From Shimia sp. SK013 (GTDB lineage Bacteria > Pseudomonadota > Alphaproteobacteria > Rhodobacterales > Rhodobacteraceae), in contig NZ_LAJH01000026.1 of the NCBI RefSeq assembly GCF_001292625.1, positions 1 through 64,000 on the forward strand: a stretch of 64,000 nucleotides of DNA, read 5' to 3'. A program made the translations under genes and the position numbers. Below, one piece after another: positions 10,055 through 18,882 of the stretch. Numbering within the stretch: the stretch's first letter is position 1; every line of letters begins with the position of its first letter. A model generated the notes under the pieces. The model had not been told where the DNA came from, did no database searches, and saw only the letters and a program-made list of their open reading frames with translations.

Positions 10055-10097
10055 TTGACAATATGTAAGCCTTCACTTACCGTAAGTCATGGCTTAC
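10055..10097 (+). promoter_or_regulatory. Promoter and twin-palindrome operator overlapping the arsR-type start codon
   Basis: A consensus -35 box TTGACA (10055-10060) is followed 17 bp later by a weak -10 (TACCGT, 10078-10083). Two copies of GTAAG-N6-CTTAC lie at 10065-10080 and 10082-10097, one 17-bp step apart; the second contains the ATG at 10089. The four half-sites alternate and also form a central ACTTAC-C-GTAAGT palindrome. No ribosome binding site precedes the ATG, so the transcript may be leaderless. Autorepression by the encoded regulator is the natural reading. Confidence 0.6.
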
Positions 10098-10403
10098 GAA
10101 TTGATTTTTTCCGCACTTGCAGACCCAACTAGGCGCGCCTTGTTTGAGGCTCTGTCGCAATGTCCGCAATCTGTAGGTGTTCTGGCACGCAAAGTGCCCG
10201 TTAGTCGGCCAGCTGTGTCGCAGCATCTGAAAGTGCTGACAGACGCTGGTCTGGTCACGATGCAACCCAAAGGCCGGTCCAATATTTATGCGGTGCGGCG
10301 TGCAGGGCTGACCGAGGTGCGCGCCTATTTGGACAGGCTGTGGGAGGATGTTTTGAGTGATTTTGCGAGTGAAATTGAAAGCAGAAAGGCAGGGCTGGAA
10401 TGA
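10089..10403 (+). CDS. ArsR-family winged-helix repressor (non-metal type)
   Basis: A 104-residue DNA-binding regulator with a winged helix-turn-helix; the recognition helix is in VSRPAVSQHLKVLTDAGLV. The metal-sensing ELCVCDL box of ArsR/SmtB sensors is absent and only one cysteine (Cys25) is present, so it resembles SdpR-like members rather than metal sensors. It overlaps the next gene by 4 nt (ATGA); pairs of such a repressor with an SRPBCC protein are frequent. Its start codon is inside a palindromic operator, which suggests autorepression. The absence of a Shine-Dalgarno fits a leaderless transcript. Confidence 0.9.
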   Translation: MAYELIFSALADPTRRALFEALSQCPQSVGVLARKVPVSRPAVSQHLKVLTDAGLVTMQPKGRSNIYAVRRAGLTEVRAYLDRLWEDVLSDFASEIESRKAGLE

Positions 10404-10852
10404 CTGATCCAATTGTTAAAACTGTTGTCGTGAAATGCGGAGCGGCAAAGGCGTTCGATGTTTTTGCACGCGAAACTTCGCGTTGGTGGCCTCTGGATAA
10501 TCACTCCGTTTCTGCAGGTTCCGGCAAGGCGGCGCTTGCTATCACAATCGAACCTGATGTGGGAGGCGCAGTTTATGAAACCATGCATGACGGGACGCGG
10601 ACGGATTGGGGCAGGGTATTGGAATATGTACCTGGAGATCGATTGACGATTACCTGGCACCCCGGGTCCGGCGCGGACACGTCAACGCGGGTTTCGGTGG
10701 TTTTTGAAGATCAAGGCGCTGGTGAATGTCGCGTGACACTCACTCATTCTGGTTGGGAGTCTTGGAAAGACAAGGCGGAGGACATGCGCGGCAATTACAA
10801 CAAAGGCTGGGACATTGTGTTTGGTGAACGCTTTGTCGCTTGCGCAAAGTAG
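10400..10852 (+). CDS. SRPBCC (AHSA1-like) domain protein
   Basis: A 150-residue single-domain protein of the START/SRPBCC fold, AHSA1 (activator of Hsp90 ATPase homologue 1) subgroup. The pattern VVVKCGAAKAFDVF, then RWWPL, a central GRVLEYVPGDRLTITWH and a terminal HSGWESW helix matches this family, which forms a hydrophobic ligand pocket. No ligand or reaction can be assigned. It is translationally coupled (ATGA overlap) to the ArsR-type regulator upstream, so it is probably under that repressor. An oppositely oriented terminator separates it from ilvC. Confidence 0.85.
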   Translation: MTDPIVKTVVVKCGAAKAFDVFARETSRWWPLDNHSVSAGSGKAALAITIEPDVGGAVYETMHDGTRTDWGRVLEYVPGDRLTITWHPGSGADTSTRVSVVFEDQGAGECRVTLTHSGWESWKDKAEDMRGNYNKGWDIVFGERFVACAK

Positions 10853-10856
10853 CCAC

Positions 10857-10882
10857 AAAAAAGGGGCACCCGGAGGCGCCCC
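10857..10882 (-). terminator. Rho-independent terminator of ilvC
   Basis: Read on the minus strand: an 8-bp stem (GGGGCGCC / GGTGCCCC, one G-T pair) with a TCCG loop followed by six T. It lies 21 nt beyond the ilvC stop and also closes the convergent SRPBCC gene region. Confidence 0.85.
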
Positions 10883-10903
10883 ATTCCAGTCTGATCGGGG
10901 AGA

Positions 10904-12520
<1,617 letters not shown>

Positions 12521-12524
<4 letters not shown>

Positions 12525-12979
12525 TCGAACTTGATGACATTGATCGAGGTTTGCTTGCGGCGCTGGCCGAAGACGCCACGCAAAATGCAGGCGCACTGGG
12601 GCGGGAGTTTGGATTGAGCCAGCCGGCGGCGTGGCGACGGATCAAGCGGCTGATGGACAGTGGGGCGATTGCCGGGCGCAAGTTGGATCTGGATCGTGAA
12701 AAACTGGGTTTCGGAGTGACCGTTTTCCTGGGGGTAAAGCTGGCCACCAAAGGGCGGGTAAGTCTTGAGGATTTCGAGCGCGCCGTCAGTGCCATTCCAG
12801 AGGTGCAGACCATTGAGCATGTGCTTGGCATGTATGATTATCGCCTACGGGTGGTGGCGCGCGATATTGCTGATTTTGAGCGGGTTTTGCGTCGGCGGGT
12901 CATGACATTGCCCGGCGTCGGTAATGTGGAAGCCAACGTTTTGCTAAGTGAAGAACGCCGTCCCGGACCGTTGTTGTGA
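12521..12979 (+). CDS. Lrp/AsnC family regulator, second of a tandem pair
   Basis: A 152-residue Lrp/AsnC protein: HTH in AGALGREFGLSQPAAWRRIK, then a RAM domain (about 65-145) ending in VLRRRVMTLPGVGNVEANVL. It starts within the stop of the previous Lrp gene (ATGA), so translation is coupled. The two are not near-identical copies: the HTH and RAM sequences differ clearly, which suggests distinct partners rather than a recent duplication. ilvC is the nearest amino-acid gene, on the other strand. Confidence 0.9.
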
Positions 12980-13053
12980 TGATTTGAATCCCGCAAACCA
13001 AACGTTAACGGCTTGGCGATATTCGGTTCACAAGAACTAATGGGACAAACAGT

Positions 13054-13788
13054 ATGCAAGCGGAAAAACGGGAAATTCTCACCAAGGTTGCCGCCGTTAC
13101 CTTGTTCGTAAATGCCTGTGTGATCATCGTGGTTGGCGTTTTGGCTGATCGCGACGACTGGGTAAGCGGCTTGCCTGTTTTGATCTTACTGGCGAGCGTG
13201 CTGACGATTGGCATCTCTTGGAGCCTTGGGCACCTGATGCAGAAATCTCAGGCGTTATCGAGTGAACTGAAGCGTCTGGAAAATCACGACAAATTGACGA
13301 ATGTGGCGAGTCGAGAGTTTTTCTTTGCCGAGATGGAACGGCGGCCCTCGGTTCAGGGTGTGATCCTGATGGTGGATTTGGATCGGTTCAGATCCGTAAA
13401 CGACACGTACGGGCATCTTGTTGGGGATACGGTGCTGCGGGACGTGGCGACGATTTTGGCGGGTAACATTCGCGGCGAGGACCTGATTTGTCGCTTTGGT
13501 GGAGAAGAGTTCCTGATCTTTCTAAACCGTCAGAACGAGACAACCGGCGCCTCGATCGGGGAGCGTCTGCGGGCCGTTGTCGAAAACCGCAAGATACCGA
13601 TTGGCACCGAAGAGCCGGTGAAAGTGACCGTCTCGATTGGCGCAGCGCGAATGGATAGTATCAACGACTTGAAGACTGCGATTACGGCGGCAGATCAAGC
13701 GCTTCTTCAAGCCAAAAGCAGGGGGCGGGATCGTATTGTCGTCAGCTGGAGTGATGGCGATATCAATGCCATGGAAGACGTGGCCTGA
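13054..13788 (+). CDS. Membrane-anchored diguanylate cyclase
   Basis: Makes cyclic di-GMP from two GTP at the inner membrane. 244 residues: two transmembrane segments (about 8-27 and 34-55), a short helical linker, and a GGDEF domain (about 75-235). The active site reads GGEEF (149-153), an accepted active variant, and the RxxD allosteric I-site (RGED, 140-143) lies five residues before it, so product inhibition is expected. LDRFRSVNDTYGH is the metal/GTP-binding stretch. No periplasmic sensor domain of any size is present. No neighbour shows what it controls; CtrA-regulated surface genes elsewhere in the window are one possibility. Confidence 0.92.
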   Translation: MQAEKREILTKVAAVTLFVNACVIIVVGVLADRDDWVSGLPVLILLASVLTIGISWSLGHLMQKSQALSSELKRLENHDKLTNVASREFFFAEMERRPSVQGVILMVDLDRFRSVNDTYGHLVGDTVLRDVATILAGNIRGEDLICRFGGEEFLIFLNRQNETTGASIGERLRAVVENRKIPIGTEEPVKVTVSIGAARMDSINDLKTAITAADQALLQAKSRGRDRIVVSWSDGDINAMEDVA

Positions 13789-13842
13789 GGCGCGTTCTGT
13801 GGGCTGAAGCAGTTTTTCGACAAACCGCAGTTTTCTTTTGTT

Positions 13843-13863
13843 GGCCACCCTCATAGGGTGGCC
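13843..13863 (+). terminator. Perfect hairpin after the diguanylate cyclase gene
   Basis: A 9-bp perfect stem (GGCCACCCT / AGGGTGGCC) with a 3-nt loop, followed by TTAACTTT. It lies between the cyclase stop and the ribosome binding site of the aminotransferase. It probably terminates the upstream transcript, though the T tract is poor and it sits only 11 nt from the next AAGGAG. Confidence 0.55.
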
Positions 13864-13886
13864 TTAACTTTGCAAGGAGAGTGCCC

Positions 13887-15011
13887 ATGGCCCATTCATC
13901 AGTGGTTGATCCTGACGGATTACAGGAATTTTCCGTGGTCTTTACGGACCGGTCTTTGAACCATATGAGCGCGACTTTTCAACAGGTTATGCGCGATATC
14001 TCTGATATGCTAAAAGAGGTGTATAACGCGGATGGCGTGGTGCTTGTGCCCGGTGGCGGTACCTATGGCATGGAAGCGGTTGCGCGACAGTTTGCGCGCG
14101 GCGCACGCACTTTGGTGGTGCGCAATGGCTGGTTTTCGTACCGCTGGAGCCAGATTTTTGAAACCGGCGGGTTTGCCGCCGAATGCACGGTGATGAAGGC
14201 ACGTCAGGCCGGAAACGACGTGACCGCGCCGTTTGCTCCGGCACCGATTGCCGATGTCGTGGCGCGCATTCTCGAGGAAAAGCCGGACGTTGTTTTTGCG
14301 CCGCATGTGGAGACCAGCGCCGGGGTTATTTTGCCGGATGATTACATCACGCAGATGGCCGCTGCCGCCCATGAGGTGGGGGCGTTGATGGTGCTTGATT
14401 GCATCGCGTCGGGCTGTGTTTGGGTCGACATGAAGGCGCTGGGAGTGGATGTGTTGTGCTCCGCGCCGCAAAAAGGTTGGAGCGCGAGCCCCTCGGCCGG
14501 TTTGGTGATGATGTCGGATAAGGCTTTGGAACGGCTGGAAAACACTCGGTCAGACAGCTTTGCAATCGACCTGAAGAAATGGCGCGATATCATGGCGGCT
14601 TATGAAAACGGTGGTCATGCCTATCACGCGACGCTGCCGACGGACGCGTTGCGGGCTTTCCGAGATACGATGGCGGAAACGCGGGACTATGGCTTTAGCA
14701 AGTTGCGTGATGCGCAATGGGCGCTTGGCGATGGCGTGCGCGCGATGCTGCGCGACAAAGGTGTGACGTCGGTGGCGGCGGACGGCTTTGGCGCGCCGGG
14801 CGTTGTCGTAAGCTATACCAGCGATCCGGGCGTGCAGAACGGCAGCAAGTTTGCCGCCAAAGGCATGCAGATTGCAGCGGGTGTGCCGTTGGCCTGTGAT
14901 GAGCCTGACGGGTTTACGACCTTCCGTCTGGGCCTTTTTGGGCTGGATAAACTTTATGACGTTGACGGAACCATAGCGCGGTTGAAGACCGTGCTGGATG
15001 AGGTTCTTTAA
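13887..15011 (+). CDS. Class V aminotransferase (alanine/serine-glyoxylate type)
   Basis: PLP-dependent aminotransferase of the alanine-glyoxylate/serine-pyruvate group, 374 residues. Seen: the glycine-rich VLVPGGGTYGMEAVARQ cofactor loop, the VLDCIASG strand with the PLP-binding Asp, and CSAPQKGWSAS with Schiff-base Lys196. The C-terminal small domain ends in FRLGLFGLDKL. The ATG at 13887 has AAGGAG 7 nt upstream; a GTG two codons earlier overlaps that site and is rejected. Substrate specificity cannot be fixed from sequence. It converges on the M50 peptidase gene with a 4-nt overlap. Confidence 0.88.
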   Translation: MAHSSVVDPDGLQEFSVVFTDRSLNHMSATFQQVMRDISDMLKEVYNADGVVLVPGGGTYGMEAVARQFARGARTLVVRNGWFSYRWSQIFETGGFAAECTVMKARQAGNDVTAPFAPAPIADVVARILEEKPDVVFAPHVETSAGVILPDDYITQMAAAAHEVGALMVLDCIASGCVWVDMKALGVDVLCSAPQKGWSASPSAGLVMMSDKALERLENTRSDSFAIDLKKWRDIMAAYENGGHAYHATLPTDALRAFRDTMAETRDYGFSKLRDAQWALGDGVRAMLRDKGVTSVAADGFGAPGVVVSYTSDPGVQNGSKFAAKGMQIAAGVPLACDEPDGFTTFRLGLFGLDKLYDVDGTIARLKTVLDEVL

Positions 15012-15712
15012 CGACTGCGAAGATACGGTCCGCGCAGCGCGATGTTGCTTGGGCGGACCAATCCAAACCGAAGGGTTAGACCAATTGCGGCAAGGCTGAT
15101 CAACAGCCACAATCCGCCCCACATCATCGTGGTGCCGCCAAATTCCTCGGCCAGCATACGTGCGTCTGATCGTAGGTGCGCGCGGGCGATGGTGTCGTCG
15201 AAGATGTCGATAGGGGCATAAATCATACTGGTCAGCCCAATGGTGCGCAAAATCAGGTCGTTGATTTGCAGGCTGAAATACTTTGCAGTTGCCAACATGG
15301 CGAGACCCGTGCCTGTCACGAACACAAGCGCAAACAGGTCACGCACGTAAAACGCGGCAACGAGCAGCGTCGCAATGCCAAAGAGCCCAACCACGGTCCG
15401 ATCCCAATGCGTGCGCAAGGCAATCAGAAATAGGGCTGAGCCGATCACGAGAGATCCAAGATAGCCGGCGGACAGCGACAGGAAGCGGCTCCCGCCACGG
15501 GCCATCACCAGCCCGCCTTCGTTGGGACTAAGTGTGAGGCTGAGCACTTCGCCACCGGTCGCGAGCACCGTGATCGCGTGGGAAAGCTCGTGGAGAAAGA
15601 CTGTCAGGAGCCGCAAGGGCAGCACGAAATCCGTGTGCCACAAGAGCGCGACAGCCAGCGTCAGACCCAGCAATTGCCAATGGCCCAAAAAGAAGGTCCA
15701 GAGCTTGCGCAT
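15008..15712 (-). CDS. M50-type membrane metallopeptidase
   Basis: A 234-residue integral membrane protein with the zinc motif HELSHA (His41-Glu42...His45) next to a membrane helix, followed by SLSPNEGG-like and GYLGSLVIGSALF segments, as in M50B-type peptidases. About five to six hydrophobic segments. No PDZ or CBS domain, so it is smaller than RseP or SpoIVFB. The third zinc ligand is not evident to me. It starts 3 nt after the ubiH-like stop, so it belongs to that operon. Confidence 0.78.
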   Translation of the reverse strand: MRKLWTFFLGHWQLLGLTLAVALLWHTDFVLPLRLLTVFLHELSHAITVLATGGEVLSLTLSPNEGGLVMARGGSRFLSLSAGYLGSLVIGSALFLIALRTHWDRTVVGLFGIATLLVAAFYVRDLFALVFVTGTGLAMLATAKYFSLQINDLILRTIGLTSMIYAPIDIFDDTIARAHLRSDARMLAEEFGGTTMMWGGLWLLISLAAIGLTLRFGLVRPSNIALRGPYLRSR

Positions 15713-15715
15713 GCC

Positions 15716-16927
15716 TTATCGCACACCCAATCCCATTTGCATGAGGGTCTTGCGCACAGGGGCAAGCGAGTAGAGCGCGTTCAACCCCATGGCGCGGGCG
15801 TCGCGCAGCGGGCGGGCCTCGACCATGGAGGCGCGGTTGAGCATGTCGATGCCCTGCACCCGCAGTTTCACCTCGGCAAAGCGGCGGCGGTGATAGGTCT
15901 CAAGCATGGTTGCGTCGCCGAGTTGTGACGGGTTGGCCGTCGCCAGATCAAGCAACACGCGCATGTCGCCAAGGCTCATGTTCAGCCCTTGTGCGCCAAT
16001 TGGAGGGACAACATGCGCGGCCTCGGCCACAAGGGCGAGCCGTTCGCCGTGAAGACGCTCGGCGGACTGTGAAATGATTGGCCAGATGGTGCGGCGTGAG
16101 GCAAGTTTCAGCGGGCCAAACAGCGCGCAGCTGCGCTCTGTCATTTCGGCCTCAAAGGTGGCCTCGTCGAGTTCGAACAGTTCGGTAGCCCGTGCGCTGC
16201 GCTCCATCCAGACCAAAGCGGAGGAGGGCATTCCGTTGTAATCTGGCAATGGCACCAACGTGAAGGGGCCGCCGGAGCGGTGAATTTCTGTGGAGACATT
16301 GGCGTGTGGGATCGGGTGAGTGACGGCCAGCGCCAACGCTTTTTGACCATAGCGGGTTGTGTTTACTTTGATGCGCGCTGCCTCACGCATGGGGGAGTTG
16401 CGACCGTCCGCTGCTATTACCAAACGTGCGGTGGCTTGGCTGCCGTCCGAAAGACCGACGCGGGCCTCATTGGTGCGGGTGAAAAGCGTGGTCGTCGCGG
16501 TTCCCAGCCGCAAATCAACGTTAGGCAGGTCGTCGATACGCGCCAACATTTCGCGCCGCAGCAGCCAGTTGGGCAGGTTCCACCCGAAGGGCTGGTCTGA
16601 CAGGTCCGCGGCGTCGAAATTTTTGATGATGCGTGGTTCAGGCAGGTCGCCGCCGGCATCGACGATGCGCATGACTTGCAAGGCTGCAGCATGAGGCGCC
16701 AGCCGGTCCCACAGACCCGCTTGATCCAACAGAGCGCGGGCTGGTTGTAAAAACGCGGTTGTGCGCAGGTCTGCTCCGGCAACGTCGCGTTCGGTGACAG
16801 GCGGCGTGGGATCGACGCATTGCACAGAAAACCCGGCATTGCCAAAGGCGGCAGCAGCCGTCAGGCCAGCGATGCCGCCGCCGGAGATCAGGATATCAAC
16901 AGTCGCCGAAGTGGGGGATGTGCTCAT
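15716..16927 (-). CDS. UbiH/UbiF/COQ6-type FAD monooxygenase
   Basis: Flavoprotein hydroxylase of ubiquinone ring synthesis, 403 residues. Seen: N-terminal FAD Rossmann motif SGGGIAGLTAA (residues 15-25), the second FAD motif AADGRNSPMREAA, and the C-terminal VPPIGAQGLNMSLGD that contacts the flavin. The start is the ATG at 16927 with GGAGG 8 nt upstream; a long in-frame extension further upstream overlaps a separate small gene and is rejected. Which ring carbon it hydroxylates is not determinable. It is followed by the M50 peptidase 3 nt later. Confidence 0.9.
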   Translation of the reverse strand: MSTSPTSATVDILISGGGIAGLTAAAAFGNAGFSVQCVDPTPPVTERDVAGADLRTTAFLQPARALLDQAGLWDRLAPHAAALQVMRIVDAGGDLPEPRIIKNFDAADLSDQPFGWNLPNWLLRREMLARIDDLPNVDLRLGTATTTLFTRTNEARVGLSDGSQATARLVIAADGRNSPMREAARIKVNTTRYGQKALALAVTHPIPHANVSTEIHRSGGPFTLVPLPDYNGMPSSALVWMERSARATELFELDEATFEAEMTERSCALFGPLKLASRRTIWPIISQSAERLHGERLALVAEAAHVVPPIGAQGLNMSLGDMRVLLDLATANPSQLGDATMLETYHRRRFAEVKLRVQGIDMLNRASMVEARPLRDARAMGLNALYSLAPVRKTLMQMGLGVR

Positions 16928-17001
16928 GCTTGGGGCCTCCTGCGGCCACATTACGCCGGGCGGCGAGGGCTTTAAAGGGGGCGTAGTGTCATCCGCTGCC
17001 G

Positions 17002-17181
17002 TTATCCGCGTGAAATCATGAGCAGGATGATCCCGATCACAGGAACGGCGCAGACGGCAGGGATATAGAGTCCGGGAATGCCAAAGAGCGCGATTGATGT
17101 GCCCCAAAGCACGACGATGAGCAGAACCAATGCGTAGATCGCGACGAGGGTTTTGGTGGATGTGGGTTCGTAAGAGGCCAT
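17002..17181 (-). CDS. Small two-helix membrane protein (59 aa)
   Basis: A 59-residue ORF: a short soluble start (MASYEPTSTKT), a hydrophobic helix (about 12-34, LVAIYALVLLIVVLWGTS), a GIPGLYIP turn and a second helix ending in MISRG. Codon choice is like its neighbours, and an AAGGGA sits 9 nt before the ATG. It lies in the gap between the HAD nucleotidase and the ubiH-like gene on the same strand. I recognise no family; the GxPG turn between two helices is its only distinctive feature. Confidence 0.65.
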   Translation of the reverse strand: MASYEPTSTKTLVAIYALVLLIVVLWGTSIALFGIPGLYIPAVCAVPVIGIILLMISRG

Positions 17182-17317
17182 TGGGCAAATTCCCTTGTTC
17201 GCGGCCTGAGGGCGGCGGCGGTTTTTAACAGCGAGTGACTGTTGGAATTGCCTATGCGATAGCGCGCCACGCGCGATCAGTCAGTTTGTCGCAATGGCGA
17301 CAACCCGCCGACATCGA

Positions 17318-17962
17318 TCAGGTCAGTTTGCCAAGAAAATCGGTCAAGTCTTCCGTGTGGTGGTGCACATGATCCGCTTTAGTATCTGCGGGCGCAACGT
17401 GCACTGTGCGCATGCCCATTTGGTGCGGCACTTTGAGGTTGCGCAAGTCATCCTCAAACATGGCGGCGCGGGTGGGTTCGACGTTGGCCTTGTCAAACAC
17501 GGTTTCAAAGGCGGCGCGTTCCGGCTTGGGCAGGAAATCCGCGTTCTCGACGCCGTAGACGCCGTCAAACAGGCCGGCAAGGCCACGGGCGTCCAGCACA
17601 CGCTTGGCATAGGGCGCGGTGCCGTTGGTGTAGACGATGCACTGGCCGGGCAGGGATTTGATATGTGCGGCGAGTGCCAAATCAGCGCTTAGGTGATCCA
17701 GCGAAATCTCGTGGACCTCATGCAGGTATGGCGCGGGGTCCACATCATGTTCGCGCATCAGCCCGGTGAGCGTTGTTCCGTAGCGCGCCCAATAGTCTTT
17801 GCGCATCTGATCAGCCGTGGGGCGGTCCACACCCAAAGCGGTCATCACGTAGTTGGTCATGCGCACTTCGATTTGGTCGAAGAGGCGCATCTGCGGCGGG
17901 TAGAGGGTGTTGTCGAGGTCAAACACCCATGTGTCGACGTGGGCAAAAGAGGCTTTGGGCAT
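17318..17962 (-). CDS. Pyrimidine 5'-nucleotidase (HAD superfamily)
   Basis: HAD phosphatase of the pyrimidine 5'-nucleotidase group (SDT1/YjjG-like), 214 residues. The nucleophile motif is FDLDNTLY (Asp15, Asp17), followed by a helical cap of about 75 residues; motif II is VYTNGT, motif III Lys in LPKPER, and motif IV FEDDLRN. It probably dephosphorylates UMP/CMP-like nucleotides in the cytoplasm. It heads a minus-strand run with the small membrane protein, the UbiH-type hydroxylase and the M50 peptidase, and is divergent from the GntR regulator. Confidence 0.88.
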   Translation of the reverse strand: MPKASFAHVDTWVFDLDNTLYPPQMRLFDQIEVRMTNYVMTALGVDRPTADQMRKDYWARYGTTLTGLMREHDVDPAPYLHEVHEISLDHLSADLALAAHIKSLPGQCIVYTNGTAPYAKRVLDARGLAGLFDGVYGVENADFLPKPERAAFETVFDKANVEPTRAAMFEDDLRNLKVPHQMGMRTVHVAPADTKADHVHHHTEDLTDFLGKLT

Positions 17963-18004
17963 GTTCGTCTGTTACGTGCAATGGCCCGCGTGCGCAATGG
18001 CGGG

Positions 18005-18024
18005 GTTGCAACAATTGTCGTTGC
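18005..18024 (+). promoter_or_regulatory. Candidate GntR operator
   Basis: An inverted repeat GCAAC-N7-GTTGC (18008-18024) with a central ACAATTGT palindrome lies 40-60 bp before the GntR gene start and in the gap to the divergent HAD gene. Short palindromes of this size are usual for FadR-type regulators. Pattern only. Confidence 0.35.
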
Positions 18025-18063
18025 GCGTAGTCTGGCCTGCAGTGCGACGCGGAGACAAGTGAC

Positions 18064-18702
18064 ATGCCCCAAGGCCAGCGGCCCAACAAAGATGCCTATT
18101 CCCTGATCCTGGAAGCGATCGATGTGGGCGAATACAAACCGGGTGACCGGCTGGTGGAAAGCGATCTGGCGGATCGGTTTGGCGTGTCGCGAACCCCGAT
18201 CCGTGAGGCGTTGCAAAGGTTGGAGACCCAATCGTTGCTGGCGCGTGATGGTCGCAGTCTGATTGTCAGTTCACTGGATCACAACCAGATGGCGGAGTTG
18301 TATGTGGTTCGCACCGAACTTGAAGGGTTAGCTGCACAATTGGCCGCGCGCCATGCGACCAAGGAAGAAGTGCGCGTGTTGCAGGATATGGTGGCCGCCG
18401 ATAAGAGGTTAGTGAACGATCCGTCGGCGCTGGCACGGTCCAATCGGCGGTTTCACAAGCAGATCCATCTGGCCAGCCACAACCGGTTTCTGGTGCAACA
18501 GCTTGATCTTGTGCATCGGTCCATGGCGTTGATGGCGACCACGTCTATTGCTGCCGAAGGGCGGGGTGAAGATACGGTTGTGGAACACCAGGCGATTGTT
18601 GACGCGATCGCTGCGCGTGATGAGGACGGCGCGAATGAGGCGTTGCGCCGCCATATCAGCACTGCGTTTGTCACCCGTTTGAAAGCCGAAAACGACGGGT
18701 GA
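18064..18702 (+). CDS. GntR-family regulator with FCD domain
   Basis: FadR-subfamily transcription factor, 212 residues. The winged HTH lies at about residues 10-72 with SDLADRFGVSRTPIREALQR; the C-terminal FCD all-helical ligand domain (about 75-205) carries the conserved RRFHKQIHLASHN and EHQAIVDAIAARD histidines that often bind a metal and a carboxylate ligand. The effector is unknown. Its stop at 18702 directly abuts the ancestral stop of the convergent glycosyltransferase at 18703. Confidence 0.9.
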   Translation: MPQGQRPNKDAYSLILEAIDVGEYKPGDRLVESDLADRFGVSRTPIREALQRLETQSLLARDGRSLIVSSLDHNQMAELYVVRTELEGLAAQLAARHATKEEVRVLQDMVAADKRLVNDPSALARSNRRFHKQIHLASHNRFLVQQLDLVHRSMALMATTSIAAEGRGEDTVVEHQAIVDAIAARDEDGANEALRRHISTAFVTRLKAENDG

Positions 18703-18882
18703 TCATCCGGAGTCCGCGTGCGTTGTGGGTGCAGGGTGGCCGCCATACTCCAGATCAGTGGCTTCGGCGGTTTTGCCATGTTCTGTCTTGTCCCAATAGT
18801 AAGGGGCGACGACCAGTTCGATGAGCGCCTTGAAGGCGGCAAGTGTGGCCAGTGGAAAATAGAGCACCATGGTTGGCGCTCA
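18703..18882 (-). pseudogene. Detached in-frame 3' end of the glycosyltransferase gene
   Basis: Downstream of the TGA at 18880-18882 the same frame continues for 58 sense codons to a second TGA at 18703-18705. The encoded peptide starts APTMVLYFPLATLAAFKALI and contains VVAPYYWDKTEHG; a hydrophobic helix followed by a YWDKTEHG motif is the usual C terminus of this glycosyltransferase group. The open frame and preserved motif show that the coding sequence is intact apart from one stop codon, consistent with a single nonsense substitution (for example TCA to TGA). Confidence 0.85.

Noticed and set aside
18880-18882. TGA as a selenocysteine codon in the glycosyltransferase
   Set aside because: The residue is in a membrane-helix region far from any catalytic site and no hairpin element was noticed after it; a nonsense mutation is simpler.
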